Shown here one piece after another: positions 1-7,665 of a stretch of DNA of 13,028 nucleotides; positions within the stretch are counted from its first letter, which is position 1, and every line of letters starts with the position of its first letter. Under the pieces are notes generated by a model. The model had not been told where the DNA came from, ran no database searches, and saw only the letters and a list, made by a program, of their open reading frames with translations. The stretch is from assembly GCA_004009845.1 (NCBI GenBank), contig RMBW01000319.1, positions 1-13,028 of the forward strand, written 5' to 3'. Made by a program: the position numbers and the translations under genes. The DNA comes from Davidsoniella eucalypti. Its lineage: Eukaryota > Ascomycota > Sordariomycetes > Microascales > Ceratocystidaceae.

Positions 1-900
1 CGCTGAATCACTTCTCGTCAAAAAATAATCAGTGTATGTATGCTACTACTGATTCGAAAGTAGCATTTCTAACTATCACTGCTATTCCAAACTGCTACTG
101 TGGAATCCATAGTTGTCCCTTCGTGCCGCTTGTGGTTAGTGTGGGTGATTAGCGATGCTACACTTATATACAGATACATGTACCATCATTGTCCGATGGT
201 TATATTGCTGTTTTGTTCTCCGTTAGTTAACCGTTCTACTGTGACTCTACCACACGCTGTCCAGTCGGTATCGTTAATCTTTCATTTCCACAGACCATAA
301 TACATACCGCCTCCTTAGCCAATGTGTGTCTGCTATGATTTGATGCTCATATATATATGTCTATGTATGTGTGTTGGCAGATACGCCTGATAATTATAAT
401 GCGCTTTGCTTGTAACGCTATAAACCTACGTCGTCTTGAAATCCCCATGAGGGTACTGCCTTCCAATCCCATTTCTTCCTCTTATTGCTACTCCTACGTA
501 TCCGCGTCCCACATGGCATCTCTAGTAATTTATCATTGCTTGCTATCTACCAAGCTGTTCTATCACTTTTTGCAAAGATTGTAGATGGATAGCCGTGGTA
601 TAATACGTGGGTGTTATGATCTACCAATACATGGGAAAGAAAAAGGAAGGGAAAACTGTAGAGACTAATCAAACAGATTGACATTCCAATGGATAGATGG
701 CTTGCTGTAACTCTACAGCTGTAAACGAAACGAAGATGCATCTTCCTGGAAATCCAACATTCATACGCATGGCGCTTAACATTTTTTCTCGGCTTCTTCT
801 GATCTGCCATTCCATGAATCAAAATTTACTTGAACTCGTCTCTGCTTATCACTTGGTAAATATAGATATAAATGTAAAAAGCACAATATAGTAATAGTAG
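1..900. other. gene-free AT-rich stretch
   Basis: No reading frame longer than about 90 codons is open here, and none has protein-like composition. The translations are short, hydrophobic and rich in Tyr, Ile, Cys and His, as expected from AT-rich noncoding DNA. A short alternating AT run followed by TG-rich sequence lies around 347-375. I see no tRNA B-box, splice-site series or repeat element. This is probably intergenic sequence. Confidence 0.55.
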
Positions 901-1412
901 ATAATAATCAAAGTGTTAAAAAGAAGGTAAAACTGCTCCTCAAATGGTACCCCTCTACCAATATTCTCCTGTAAGTCCTTCCAGCAAAAAAAAAAAAATC
1001 AAACATAGAATTATACTGACTTGTTCAATACAAGTAAAAGTAAGTTTTCCTATGACTAACCAAAACATAAATATCAAGGAATATAAGTCAATAAATAAAT
1101 GAATACATGCCCTGCCGCCACCCCTCCAAGCCAAGAAGAAATAGAAAGGAAAAATAGAACTCCGTTTTAAGTTTGGTACAAGAAAATAAGAGCATAACAT
1201 GGTATAAGGAGCGTGTATGTGTCTAGTGATAAAAACCTGCCTGGTAAACACTACCCACACAGTTTAATGTGGTTCAAGAAAGAAAACGCCTAAAAAGTAA
1301 AGAAGAAAAAGACTAGAACAAAGGAAAAATCGGATGGAAATGTGAAAAAGGTTGGAAAAAAGATTATATGGAACTTTATGCGTAAACCATAGCCAACACA
1401 GGCAACTCATGA

Positions 1413-1428
1413 CAGCATGATATCGTCA
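1413..1428 (+). repeat. 16-bp direct repeat, copy 1
   Basis: The sequence CAGCATGATATCGTCA occurs here and again exactly at 9980-9995. Both copies have CTCAT a few bases upstream, with slightly different spacing. This may be a remnant of a dispersed element or a chance match. Nothing further is recognisable. Confidence 0.4.
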
Positions 1429-1968
1429 GGGTAGAAAGACGAAAAGGTGCATGGCTATGTATATCAAAGTGCCCAAAACATTGTAAGCCTAGTTTGGTGA
1501 CCAGGGCAAGGGAACCAGCCCCATGAGCAAAGGCTAAGGAAATCTCGTTCGTATCAGTGCTCTCGAGACACTTGAGAGCTGGAAAGACAGATCAGATTTG
1601 GATTGGTATTTTTTTGGGCCAAATGTCATCAGGGATTGGCAGTGTAGCCTTATATAAGAGATTTTGTGATAAAGACGACAGGCTCGGCGCCTATTGAGCA
1701 CTAATACGCTTTATGACGAAAAAAAAAAGAAAAGGACATCGTAGGGCAAAAGCTCTTGTGGTATGCGATTTTGTGGCCGAGATGATAATAGCGTATTGGG
1801 GGCGGCATAAATGAATTCGGAATTTGTCGTCTTCATATTGTTCCAAGCAAATATAAAATAAGTCTCTTGAAGAAAGCATAGACTCTAAGTCAGATATAGA
1901 CGAAGTAATGCGGCGATAGAGATATAAAACTGAATAATAGCCGAAAAGGCCCAAAGTTAAGTGAAAAG

Positions 1969-1986
1969 AGTAGTAGTAATAGTAGT
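1969..1986 (+). repeat. AGT trinucleotide repeat, imperfect
   Basis: Three AGT units, one AAT and two AGT units follow in tandem, then further AGTAGT at 1995-2001. It is a simple-sequence tract in noncoding DNA downstream of the minus-strand gene. Confidence 0.6.
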
Positions 1987-2089
1987 AAAAAGAAAGTAGT
2001 AGCAGTCATGACAGTCATAGCGTTATACATAGTTAACGAATTGCATGGGCCGGCCACGATAGATGGAAAGAAAGAAAAAAGACAAAAAA

Positions 2090-2111
2090 GAAGAAGAAAA
2101 GAAGAAGAAAA
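2090..2111 (+). repeat. 11-bp tandem duplication GAAGAAGAAAA
   Basis: Two identical 11-bp copies lie back to back within a longer purine tract (about 2065-2112). On the transcribed minus strand this is a TTCTTC-rich pyrimidine tract just beyond the stop codon of the gene at 2151-2879, so it probably falls in its 3' UTR. Confidence 0.6.
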
Positions 2112-2150
2112 GTTGTAGAATGAGAAGAATAAGGAGGCTGTATAACCAAC

Positions 2151-2879
2151 TTATTCCGCCTTCCTCCGCTTGCCCTTGGGAGCAGGCTTCATACGCGGAG
2201 TATACGTCACTGTTCTAGTGACAACCTCACGTATGTGTCTAACACTTGTTCGTGAGGGCTGCTTGCGAATATCACCAGCAGTTGGCCGGGCCTTGAGAGC
2301 AGCATCCCAGTCAAATTTGGTAGACTGAGAGCGAGCACTAAATGGAGAGCGAGCGCTGAATGGAGAGCGAGCGCTGAATGGAGAGCGAGCACTGATAGGA
2401 GAGTCGCCTGGGAAAGGAGACAAGCCAGGAGCGGGAGACGGAGGCACCTTGAGGCTTGGGAATGAAGCACCGTGGGCTGGAGCAGACATTGGAACACGAG
2501 TGAATGGACTCGGGGGCACCGGAGGGGCAGTCAAGGGCGCAACCCGGCCAACCTCCTGCTTCACGATAGTTGATTCGCCAGCGGCAGCGGCGATGGCAGC
2601 CGAGGCAACAGCAGAACATGAGCAATCAGAGTGGCTGCTACCCGTAGATGGGGTAGTGTTGCCAGAGAGCGAAGGGCGAGCAGTCATAGGAGAGTTTACA
2701 GACCACATACGGAGATATTCGACATAAGCTGATGGCGGGCTGATGGGAGTTTTGGAAGCGTCGATAGCAGAGAAGGGCTTGGAAGACTGAGGAGAAGGGC
2801 CCGAGATGGACAAAGGAAAGTTGCTGTTGACCGGAGTCGACAGCTGAGGCAGCTTGGGTTTGCATGTAGTGGCAGCCAT
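2151..2879 (-). CDS. disordered S/T-P-rich protein with SPFSAR repeats and basic C-terminus (putative nuclear)
   Basis: This encodes 242 residues with no intron and a TAA stop. The start is the ATG at 2879-2877 in ATCACCATGG context; the frame stays open 18 codons further up but has no other ATG. Most of the protein is low-complexity Ser, Pro and Ala. There are 14 S/T-P dipeptides (for example T15, S29, T44, S124, S148, S166, S172, S178, T227), which are possible proline-directed kinase sites. Residues 88-100 are Ala/Ser-rich. VKQE around K107 fits a SUMO consensus. SPFSAR units fill residues about 160-183. FDWDAALKARP (189-199) and the segment SVRHIREVVTRTVTYTPRM (212-230) look the most constrained, and KGKRRK (235-240) resembles a nuclear localisation signal. 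From memory, conserved hypothetical proteins of Sordariomycetes share this C-terminal pattern; I could not check that. No enzymatic domain is visible and the function is unknown. The gene stands alone, not in a cluster. Confidence 0.85.
   Translation of the reverse strand: MAATTCKPKLPQLSTPVNSNFPLSISGPSPQSSKPFSAIDASKTPISPPSAYVEYLRMWSVNSPMTARPSLSGNTTPSTGSSHSDCSCSAVASAAIAAAAGESTIVKQEVGRVAPLTAPPVPPSPFTRVPMSAPAHGASFPSLKVPPSPAPGLSPFPGDSPISARSPFSARSPFSARSPFSARSQSTKFDWDAALKARPTAGDIRKQPSRTSVRHIREVVTRTVTYTPRMKPAPKGKRRKAE
2329..2400 (-). repeat. 18-bp coding minisatellite (SPFSAR units), four copies
   Basis: Four 18-bp units lie head to tail at 2329-2346, 2347-2364, 2365-2382 and 2383-2400. The middle two are identical and the outer two differ at only a few positions. 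The period is six codons, so gain or loss of a unit keeps the frame. In protein it gives three SPFSAR copies preceded by a degenerate SPISAR, each with one Ser-Pro site next to an Arg. Confidence 0.9.
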
Positions 2880-3506
2880 GGTGATGATATTGGCAGTGTC
2901 GTATATGGCGATGTAGAAGATCAGCAGAAACAAGCAGCAACAACAGGGGTGGAAGCAGGAGATGAAGACGGCTATTTGTATATCTAGATCTATAAGCTGA
3001 CTAACACCAAGTCGCCTTGAGACGAAATAGGGAGAGAGATAGAAAGGGTGGGAGGAGAGAGGAAGAATTAATGAAGGTGAAAAAGAGGGAAGACACCGGT
3101 GTTTAAGAGATTCTTGGAATTCTAGTGCGAAGAGAAAATGGCGGACTAGAGTAGATAAAGTAGTACCAGGTAAGCGGGAAGACAGCCCAAAAGACGAGAG
3201 TGGGGAGCAGGAGAAGAAGGAAGAGAAGAACGAAAGAATGCTCGGCGACGATGGACAGAACTAGAGCTAAGCCAGGCCGGCGCAAGATTGATATAGTAGT
3301 AGCAAGTTGTAGACAGGGTAGAAGGCAGCGGATTAGAAGATGTGACAGCCCAGCGGAAGCCAACAGTCAGCTAAGTATATGCAAGTACAAGCGCGTATGG
3401 GTCGAAGAAGAGGATTCAAAGTGCAGGTGTAGGGTAGACAAAGTATGAAGTAGGGCGTGGGTTAGTAGGTTTAGGGACAGAAGAGCACAGAAGAGCAAGC
3501 GATGGC
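2880..3506 (-). promoter_or_regulatory. probable long ATG-free 5' leader of the minus-strand gene
   Basis: Read on the minus strand, these 627 bases contain no ATG; the first trinucleotide CAT on the + strand is at 3507-3509. The first ATG in the gene's direction is therefore the assigned start codon. The segment is pyrimidine-rich on the transcribed strand. I infer that transcription starts somewhere within it or near its far end. I saw no consensus 5' splice site for a leader intron on the minus strand. Confidence 0.5.
3028..3103 (-). promoter_or_regulatory. pyrimidine-rich tract upstream of the minus-strand gene
   Basis: The + strand is almost all A and G (GGGAGAGAGATAGAAAGG and similar), so the minus strand is a CT tract about 150-225 bases upstream of the start codon. 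CT-rich tracts near transcription starts are common in filamentous fungi. This is the alternative location for the transcription start if the leader is shorter than the full ATG-free stretch. Confidence 0.45.
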
Positions 3507-3582
3507 CATTGAACAACACGGCGCCAGGCTTTTCTTTCTGGTCTTTTGGCCCTTTAGCGGCAGCGTAGTGCTGGACAATTCA

Positions 3583-3587
3583 ATTGG
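3583..3587 (-). promoter_or_regulatory. CCAAT box on the minus strand
   Basis: ATTGG on the + strand gives CCAAT in the direction of the gene at 2151-2879. It lies about 75 bases beyond the end of the ATG-free stretch, a usual distance from a fungal transcription start. One pentamer alone is weak evidence. Confidence 0.35.
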
Positions 3588-3609
3588 ATTGCAGTTTTAC
3601 ATGTAGGCT

Positions 3610-3666
3610 TAGGGGTGTGTTGGCGGCAAGGTTAGGAGTGTTCTCTGACAGGGGACTAGGGGTGTG
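3610..3666 (+). promoter_or_regulatory. three TAGGRGTGT motifs at 23-24 bp spacing
   Basis: TAGGGGTGT occurs at 3610-3618 and 3657-3665, and TAGGAGTGT at 3633-3641, giving start-to-start spacings of 23 and 24 bases. Two of them carry the pentamer AGGGG, the core of the yeast stress response element bound by Msn2/Msn4-type zinc fingers. Position is about 730-790 bases upstream of the start codon of the minus-strand gene. Confidence 0.4.
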
Positions 3667-4151
3667 GACGTTGTTGGCTCTAAGCCCAACCCACTAGGAG
3701 CACTGTAGTTCTTTAATGACTACAAATGCTGCCTTGGGAGCGTAGCACTTGGCGTCCAGAGTAGGGACAGGCCTTGGGCGGCTGTCCCATCCAGAAAGAA
3801 GGTAGTGAGTGATAGGCCTTGCAGACCTGTGGGCGGCTTGCGAGGGGGATGGGTTTGGTCTACTCTCTTTACTCTCTGCCACACTATGATTCCGATACAA
3901 TGGACACTACCAGGACAGCCGGGCAAGGAAGCCAAGGGGGGGTGTCGTGATTCTCGGATCGCCGAGTGTGTATACCGCCAGGGGGGATTTGATGCTCTAA
4001 TGGAGGCCGGGAAAGAGAAAATAAGCGTCAGAAATAGCTTTGATGTTTCTAGAAACTCAGATTCGGGCAAGGCAGCGTTTGCTTTGGCCCCGAAACCGAG
4101 GAAGATTAATGGAATGTCGTCGTGATATTCCATGGCATCGAAGCCACTAGA

Positions 4152-4499
4152 ATGATTTTGCAAGGCAACAGCCTCTACGAGATGCAAATTCAAGGCAGCT
4201 ACTCGGAGTCCAGTAGCACAATGTCAGCTATCCACAGCGGCAACTGCAGTTGCTCCAGGTGCTATGCATCTTGGCCGGCATTGACCTGTTCTTGCCTAGT
4301 TCTCCGTGGTTGTTTGTTGTTGTTGCCCTTCGTTGTTTTTGTGTACGTAGATAGCAGCACTCTTTCCATCGATTTACTGCAGGGGTGCGTATGCAAAACG
4401 GCATTTACACCTACAAGTCAAGATCCAGCCAATGGCAAGCCGCTAACAACCGCCATCCGCCCCATTTGCTGTAGTAGACCCACGGTCTGCAGCTCTTAA
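4152..4499 (+). CDS. weak candidate: Cys-rich 115-residue ORF
   Basis: An ATG-to-TAA frame encodes 115 residues with 11 cysteines, arranged as C-x-C-x2-C (32, 34, 37), C-x-C (46, 48), C54, C-x-C (79, 81), CC (106, 107) and C113. A hydrophobic run at about 54-66 could span a membrane. There is no N-terminal signal peptide, so it does not look like a typical secreted Cys-rich effector. The frame lies in promoter-like DNA, contains an AGGGG motif at 4381-4385, and its codon use does not stand out. Chance openness is the more likely explanation. Confidence 0.13.
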   Translation: MILQGNSLYEMQIQGSYSESSSTMSAIHSGNCSCSRCYASWPALTCSCLVLRGCLLLLPFVVFVYVDSSTLSIDLLQGCVCKTAFTPTSQDPANGKPLTTAIRPICCSRPTVCSS

Positions 4500-4605
4500 T
4501 TGGCTGCTGCTGCTCAAAATGGGGCGTGTCGTTTATTGACTTTTAGGCGCCAAAAGCATCACTACGGACAAAGCTGCCCATCTTGTTTTGCCCAGCAACT
4601 ATCTC

Positions 4606-4641
4606 ACCAAAACAACCAAAACAACCAAAGCAACCGAACAA
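4606..4641 (+). repeat. 9-bp tandem repeat ACCAAAACA in a leader-like tract
   Basis: Four 9-bp units run in tandem: two exact copies of ACCAAAACA, then ACCAAAGCA and ACCGAACAA. CA- and A-rich, G- and T-poor tracts of this kind are typical of the 5' untranslated leaders of fungal mRNAs. The first ATG after it on the + strand is at 4702, which supports a + strand transcript beginning hereabouts. Confidence 0.5.
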
Positions 4642-4701
4642 AGACCTGCTCTATAACTTTCGTTTTCTGTCTGAGTGAGCGCCGTGGCAGTTTTCCGGGC
4701 G

Positions 4702-4932
4702 ATGGATGCTTCCTGCCACTTCTTACAGACACTAAGAGTTGGCCTCTTACTCATCGCCCGCCTGCCGCCTCGATCGATGCCGTCCTGGAGTAACGCAGCC
4801 GAGGAATATCAACAAGTAGCCAGTAGCCCATACTGGATGCGAATAGACGGTGCTACTGCTGTTTTTCTCGGCGTGTATACCTATTCCCGACGGATCGTCA
4901 CATGGGAAGCAAAAGCTAGCCAGTCGTCCTAG
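4702..4932 (+). CDS. weak candidate: 76-residue protein behind a CA-rich leader
   Basis: The ATG at 4702 is the first one after the ACCAAAACA leader repeat and has a good context (G at -3, G at +4). It opens a 76-residue frame ending in TAG. The product begins MDASCHFLQTLRVGLLLIAR, with a short hydrophobic segment around residues 13-19 and a second around 51-59. CTATAA at 4651-4656 lies about 50 bases upstream. I recognise no family. The protein is very short for a fungal gene and may be only a first exon, or not coding. The leader-like sequence is better evidence than the peptide. Confidence 0.2.
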   Translation: MDASCHFLQTLRVGLLLIARLPPRSMPSWSNAAEEYQQVASSPYWMRIDGATAVFLGVYTYSRRIVTWEAKASQSS

Positions 4933-5114
4933 GCCCAATCAGCAGATCTTCCAGACACAAAGCCCACGGATCCTGGAAGCTGGATGGCTGCCACTCTACC
5001 TTATCTGTGAAATACTGAGAAGTTACACGAATGAATGCGCGATATGGGCCCGCCGGCGGCCACTAGAAATGACCAGAAGCTCTGTTTCTTGTCTCTTGTG
5101 TCTTTCCTTTGCAG

Positions 5115-5405
5115 GCACAAGGAATTGATGTGGCTCTCTTGCTGGCGGCTCTACCGATGGTCAATATATATGATGCCAGTCTTCTATTGGTCTGCTGTGA
5201 CGCTGCTGTGACGCTGCTGCGTGGACGAATAGAGTCAGAAGACACGGTTGTGATGAATATCAGAGGTGATGACTTGGAGATTGCTATCTCCAGCAGTGAA
5301 CACAAGCCAGTCATAAGCATGCTATTATGCGCCGTATTGGCGACTAGTCAACTAGCTAACTCGCAATATCCACTAACTTCAATATTGGCCCGCCATAGGT
5401 ACTAG
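5115..5405 (+). CDS. weak candidate: exon following a good 3' splice site
   Basis: A pyrimidine tract from about 5079 ends in CTTTGCAG at 5107-5114, a textbook fungal 3' splice site. The frame beginning at 5115 in phase 0 stays open for 96 codons to a stop at 5403-5405. The product reads AQGIDVALLLAALPMVNIYD onwards and includes an acidic stretch near ESEDTVVMNIRGDDLEIAIS, which is more protein-like than most frames here. The first internal ATG is at 5157, giving 82 residues if unspliced. I could not find a convincing matching 5' splice site or branch point, and no family is recognised. Confidence 0.17.
   Translation, partial: AQGIDVALLLAALPMVNIYDASLLLVCCDAAVTLLRGRIESEDTVVMNIRGDDLEIAISSSEHKPVISMLLCAVLATSQLANSQYPLTSILARHRY
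5193..5220 (+). repeat. 11-bp tandem repeat TGCTGTGACGC, about 2.5 copies
   Basis: Two exact copies at 5193-5203 and 5204-5214 are followed by a partial TGCTGC. It lies inside the weak exon candidate at 5115-5405. An 11-bp period is not a multiple of three, so a change in copy number would shift that frame, which argues mildly against the exon. Confidence 0.65.
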
Positions 5406-5429
5406 TTGTTTTCCACTGACCTCAATATT
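5370..5429 (+). repeat. 17-bp direct repeat, 43-bp period
   Basis: CCACTAACTTCAATATT at 5370-5386 recurs as CCACTGACCTCAATATT at 5413-5429. The two differ by two transitions. CTAAC and CTGAC within them resemble fungal branch-point sequences, but no pyrimidine tract plus AG follows at the usual distance. Confidence 0.5.
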
Positions 5430-6659
5430 AGACATGTATGATATCAATGCTCTCTTGCTTCTCAGCAATACTACCATACCCCATGCCATTATAGCCAATG
5501 GCTGGCAATTGTATTCAATGGAACCATATCTGAAGCCAGTGACACCTCTTTATGGCATTCTTCATGGCCTGTCAAACTTTCCGATTTTCAGTTAGAGTAT
5601 CGTGACCTCCACTCAAGAATACATATGTACGTCAACGAGACATACGCGCCGCTATCATTTTGTCCTCTTTCTAGGCCTTCCCATCTTTTTATTGTTTCGG
5701 GTTTCAGCTTCGTCGCATAGCCTAATATTTTAGACTATATGTTCTCTGTCCCGCTTCTTAAGCTCTTGTGATGGATTCATCCACAGGCCCTCTATCTCCG
5801 CGTCTATCGATCCCAATAGACCTTGTACAGGCGCCTTACTTGCCGCCCCAATGGATCAGAGCTTCGGCTCTCGAGACGTTCCCCATCAAAGCTATGGCGG
5901 GTCAAAGGATAGGTCATATCTGAGAGCTCTCTTCATATAGCCGTATCATGTCATATACGATTCAATAGTGTTGCTAGCGTCATGGAGTAGCCGCTTTAAC
6001 GTGCTCCTCCCGTGTACGGGTCATATCATTCCCAAGGTGGCTGTTCTACATGTTGACAAGGCGACTAATACTCTAGGATGGCGCTCTCAGCGTGGTCACT
6101 TTCAGTGTAGTTATGTATATAGATATAGAAATGGCTTTAGAAACCGCGCGCCAATGTATTCTTAATCTCGCATGCATGGCAGGCCTGTTGTCCAGGTCAC
6201 CCAAGTACTTGATAGAGTATCATGCCTAACCATGACTGATGGAATCATTGTTCGTCAGTTCAAATACATTGACAGGTGTCTGTACCACTAAACCAATTCA
6301 TGTGTTTGTGACTATCATGTAGGCATGTCAGTCGTTCTCGTCTCTATACAGTAAACTCCAGATCTCGAGAACTATTGGTGCTTAATATATATCTACCAAG
6401 GCTTTGGCTAGTACGCAAACCTCTCCAATGGACAGTTCCATTCTACACTAACGCCAATATATCTTACCCAGATCCAGAACGAATGGCACCTTTCTTCATA
6501 GCTCCAATTCATGTAGCTCAGAAACGAAAAATAGGTTCACTATCATTCCAAGCCATCATCTTAGGTTAGCCGCCCCAAACCAGCGTCTGGAAGAAAAACA
6601 ACAGATCATCAACGCCCGCCACAGAATCTCCCATATGGCTCTAGATACTCAAACACCAA
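5406..6659. other. gene-free AT-rich stretch
   Basis: No frame exceeds about 65 codons from any start. The longest (5968-6165 and 6375-6569, + strand) have random-looking composition and no splice-site context. CCCGT-GT-ACGGG at 6009-6020 is a small palindrome. I see no transposon signature or RNA gene. Confidence 0.5.
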
Positions 6660-6679
6660 GTGACTTCTTCGTTTCATCA

Positions 6680-6844
6680 TCATTTCCTTTTTTTTTTTAA
6701 TATGTATATGTACACTACACCAGCCCACTCGTTCTTAGTCTCTTCTTCCAAATACAAAATACGCTTTTCATGCAGACGGGCAGCAGTGAAAAGGGAGGAA
6801 GCAGAAGAAAACAAACAACAAAAGAGGCGCTTACGCAGCGCCAT
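6680..6844 (-). CDS. weak candidate: 54-residue ORF with basic hydrophobic N-terminus
   Basis: The minus-strand ATG at 6844-6842 opens a 54-residue frame ending in TGA at 6682-6680. The N-terminus, MALRKRLFCCLFSSASSLFT, is basic then hydrophobic and Ser-rich and could be read as a mitochondrial presequence or membrane anchor; the C-terminus is lysine-rich, partly from an 11-base A run. On the opposite strand a terminal-exon-like frame (6776-6869, after TTTTCATGCAG) ends in a charged helix-like peptide, RAAVKREEAEENKQQKRRLR onwards. Both cannot easily be real. Neither has an upstream exon or a recognised family, so both may be chance. Confidence 0.12.
   Translation of the reverse strand: MALRKRLFCCLFSSASSLFTAARLHEKRILYLEEETKNEWAGVVYIYILKKKRK
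6826..6842. repeat. inverted repeat GGCGCT-N5-AGCGCC
   Basis: This is a perfect 6-bp GC-rich stem with a 5-base loop (TACGC) inside otherwise AT-rich DNA. It overlaps the start of the minus-strand candidate above. It could be a protein-binding palindrome or chance. Confidence 0.5.
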
Positions 6845-7588
6845 GCGTCTGAAAGCCAAGCTCGCTTAAGATATCAACACTAGATAAGCCACTACTGCTG
6901 ATACTAATAGCAGCAAAAAGGGTGTCTCTCACCTACAGAAGCAAAGTTATGTGCTATTTATACAGACAGGAATCGGGAGGGCAGCAGATAGCGCTGACTT
7001 TTCCCATCTTCCAATCAAGCACGCAGGATATATATGTATAATATCCCATAGTTCACCTCGAAATCTCCTTCTATAGTGCATACATTAGGCTCAACTCCGA
7101 TATATCCATCGCCCACCTCGTATCAACGTCACTCTCGGTTGAGGGCTAAGCTGACCTTCTGCATCACACATGTACCCTCGGGGTTACACTCTTGGGGGGT
7201 GACTTTTTTTTTTCACTTTGCATGTTCATCCGCTTCTGCCGAGTCTGCTGCTCGGCCGTCTGTGTGTTTCACTTCACCGACTGTTGGGGATGCGTGGGCC
7301 AAGAAGTTGAAAATCCCTTTTTTTTCCTTCTTTTTCATCCATCAGTAGTCACGATATATAGCATTGTGTCAGTTTATATACTTTGATGTTCGCATTATAC
7401 AGTCATGATGGAGTCTATTTTAGATCCCAGAGCTAGTAAGCGGCCTGGAGAACGCGGATGGAGCATGCCATGTGGTCATCTTTGTCTTTTTTTTTCTCTC
7501 TTTTAGTCTTTCTATTGTTGTTTTTGTTATTGCATCGGCTCACTGGAAGCGAGCTTCTCCTTTTGTCTAGCTGCAGCCCGTATGATAT

Positions 7589-7665
7589 ATGTATGTGTGT
7601 GTGGTATCTATAAGTATATGTGTTATGTATGTGTGTGGTGAATCTCTACATAAGTACACACATAC
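7589..7665. repeat. TG-rich repeat with inverted arm
   Basis: TATGTATGTGTGTG occurs twice (about 7589-7602 and 7625-7638). The second copy also forms an inverted repeat: GTATGTGTGT at 7627-7636 with ACACACATAC at 7656-7665, separated by 19 bases. This probably arose from a TG microsatellite. It overlaps two + strand frames that have no other support. Confidence 0.6.

Larger units (their letters stand above)
901..2150. other. gene-free, purine-rich on + strand; 3' flank of the minus-strand gene
   Basis: The + strand is strongly A- and purine-rich, including a run of 13 A at 986-998 and many AAAGAAAA patches. There is no supported ORF; the 87- and 101-codon minus-strand frames here are Phe/Tyr/Ile-rich and look random. 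The segment next to 2150 should contain the 3' UTR and polyadenylation site of the minus-strand gene, whose transcript would be pyrimidine-rich there. I found no clear AATAAA on the minus strand close to the stop codon. GGCCGGCC at 2048-2055 is an isolated GC-rich octamer. Confidence 0.5.
3507..4121. other. intergenic, probable promoter region
   Basis: This stretch is more GC-rich than most of the window. A minus-strand frame (3720-4193, first ATG at 4133) and a + strand frame (ATG at 3886, ending 4125) are both open here, but they overlap on opposite strands and neither shows a domain, clear coding bias or splice structure. It contains the AGGGG cluster and a CGG-N4-CCG inverted repeat at 3955-3964, a form used by fungal Zn2Cys6 regulators. 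I read it as regulatory DNA for the minus-strand gene and perhaps for a + strand gene near 4700. Confidence 0.4.

Noticed and set aside
955..1260. 101-codon minus-strand frame rich in Phe, Ile and Leu
   Set aside because: It reads through a run of 13 A/T bases and A-rich DNA that yields Phe and Ile by composition. It has no conserved pattern or splice context.
2207..2727. Long open frames on both strands inside the SPFSAR gene
   Set aside because: They follow from the 18-bp repeats, which are open in several frames, and from the Ser/Pro/Ala-rich codons. They lack start context and any family.
2880..2933. An 18-codon N-terminal extension of the minus-strand gene beginning at TTG (2933)
   Set aside because: There is no ATG in the extension, while the ATG at 2879 has an excellent start context.
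3720..4193. 157-codon minus-strand frame (138 residues from the ATG at 4133)
   Set aside because: It overlaps an equally open + strand frame, has no domain or coding bias that I can see, and lies in motif-rich upstream DNA.
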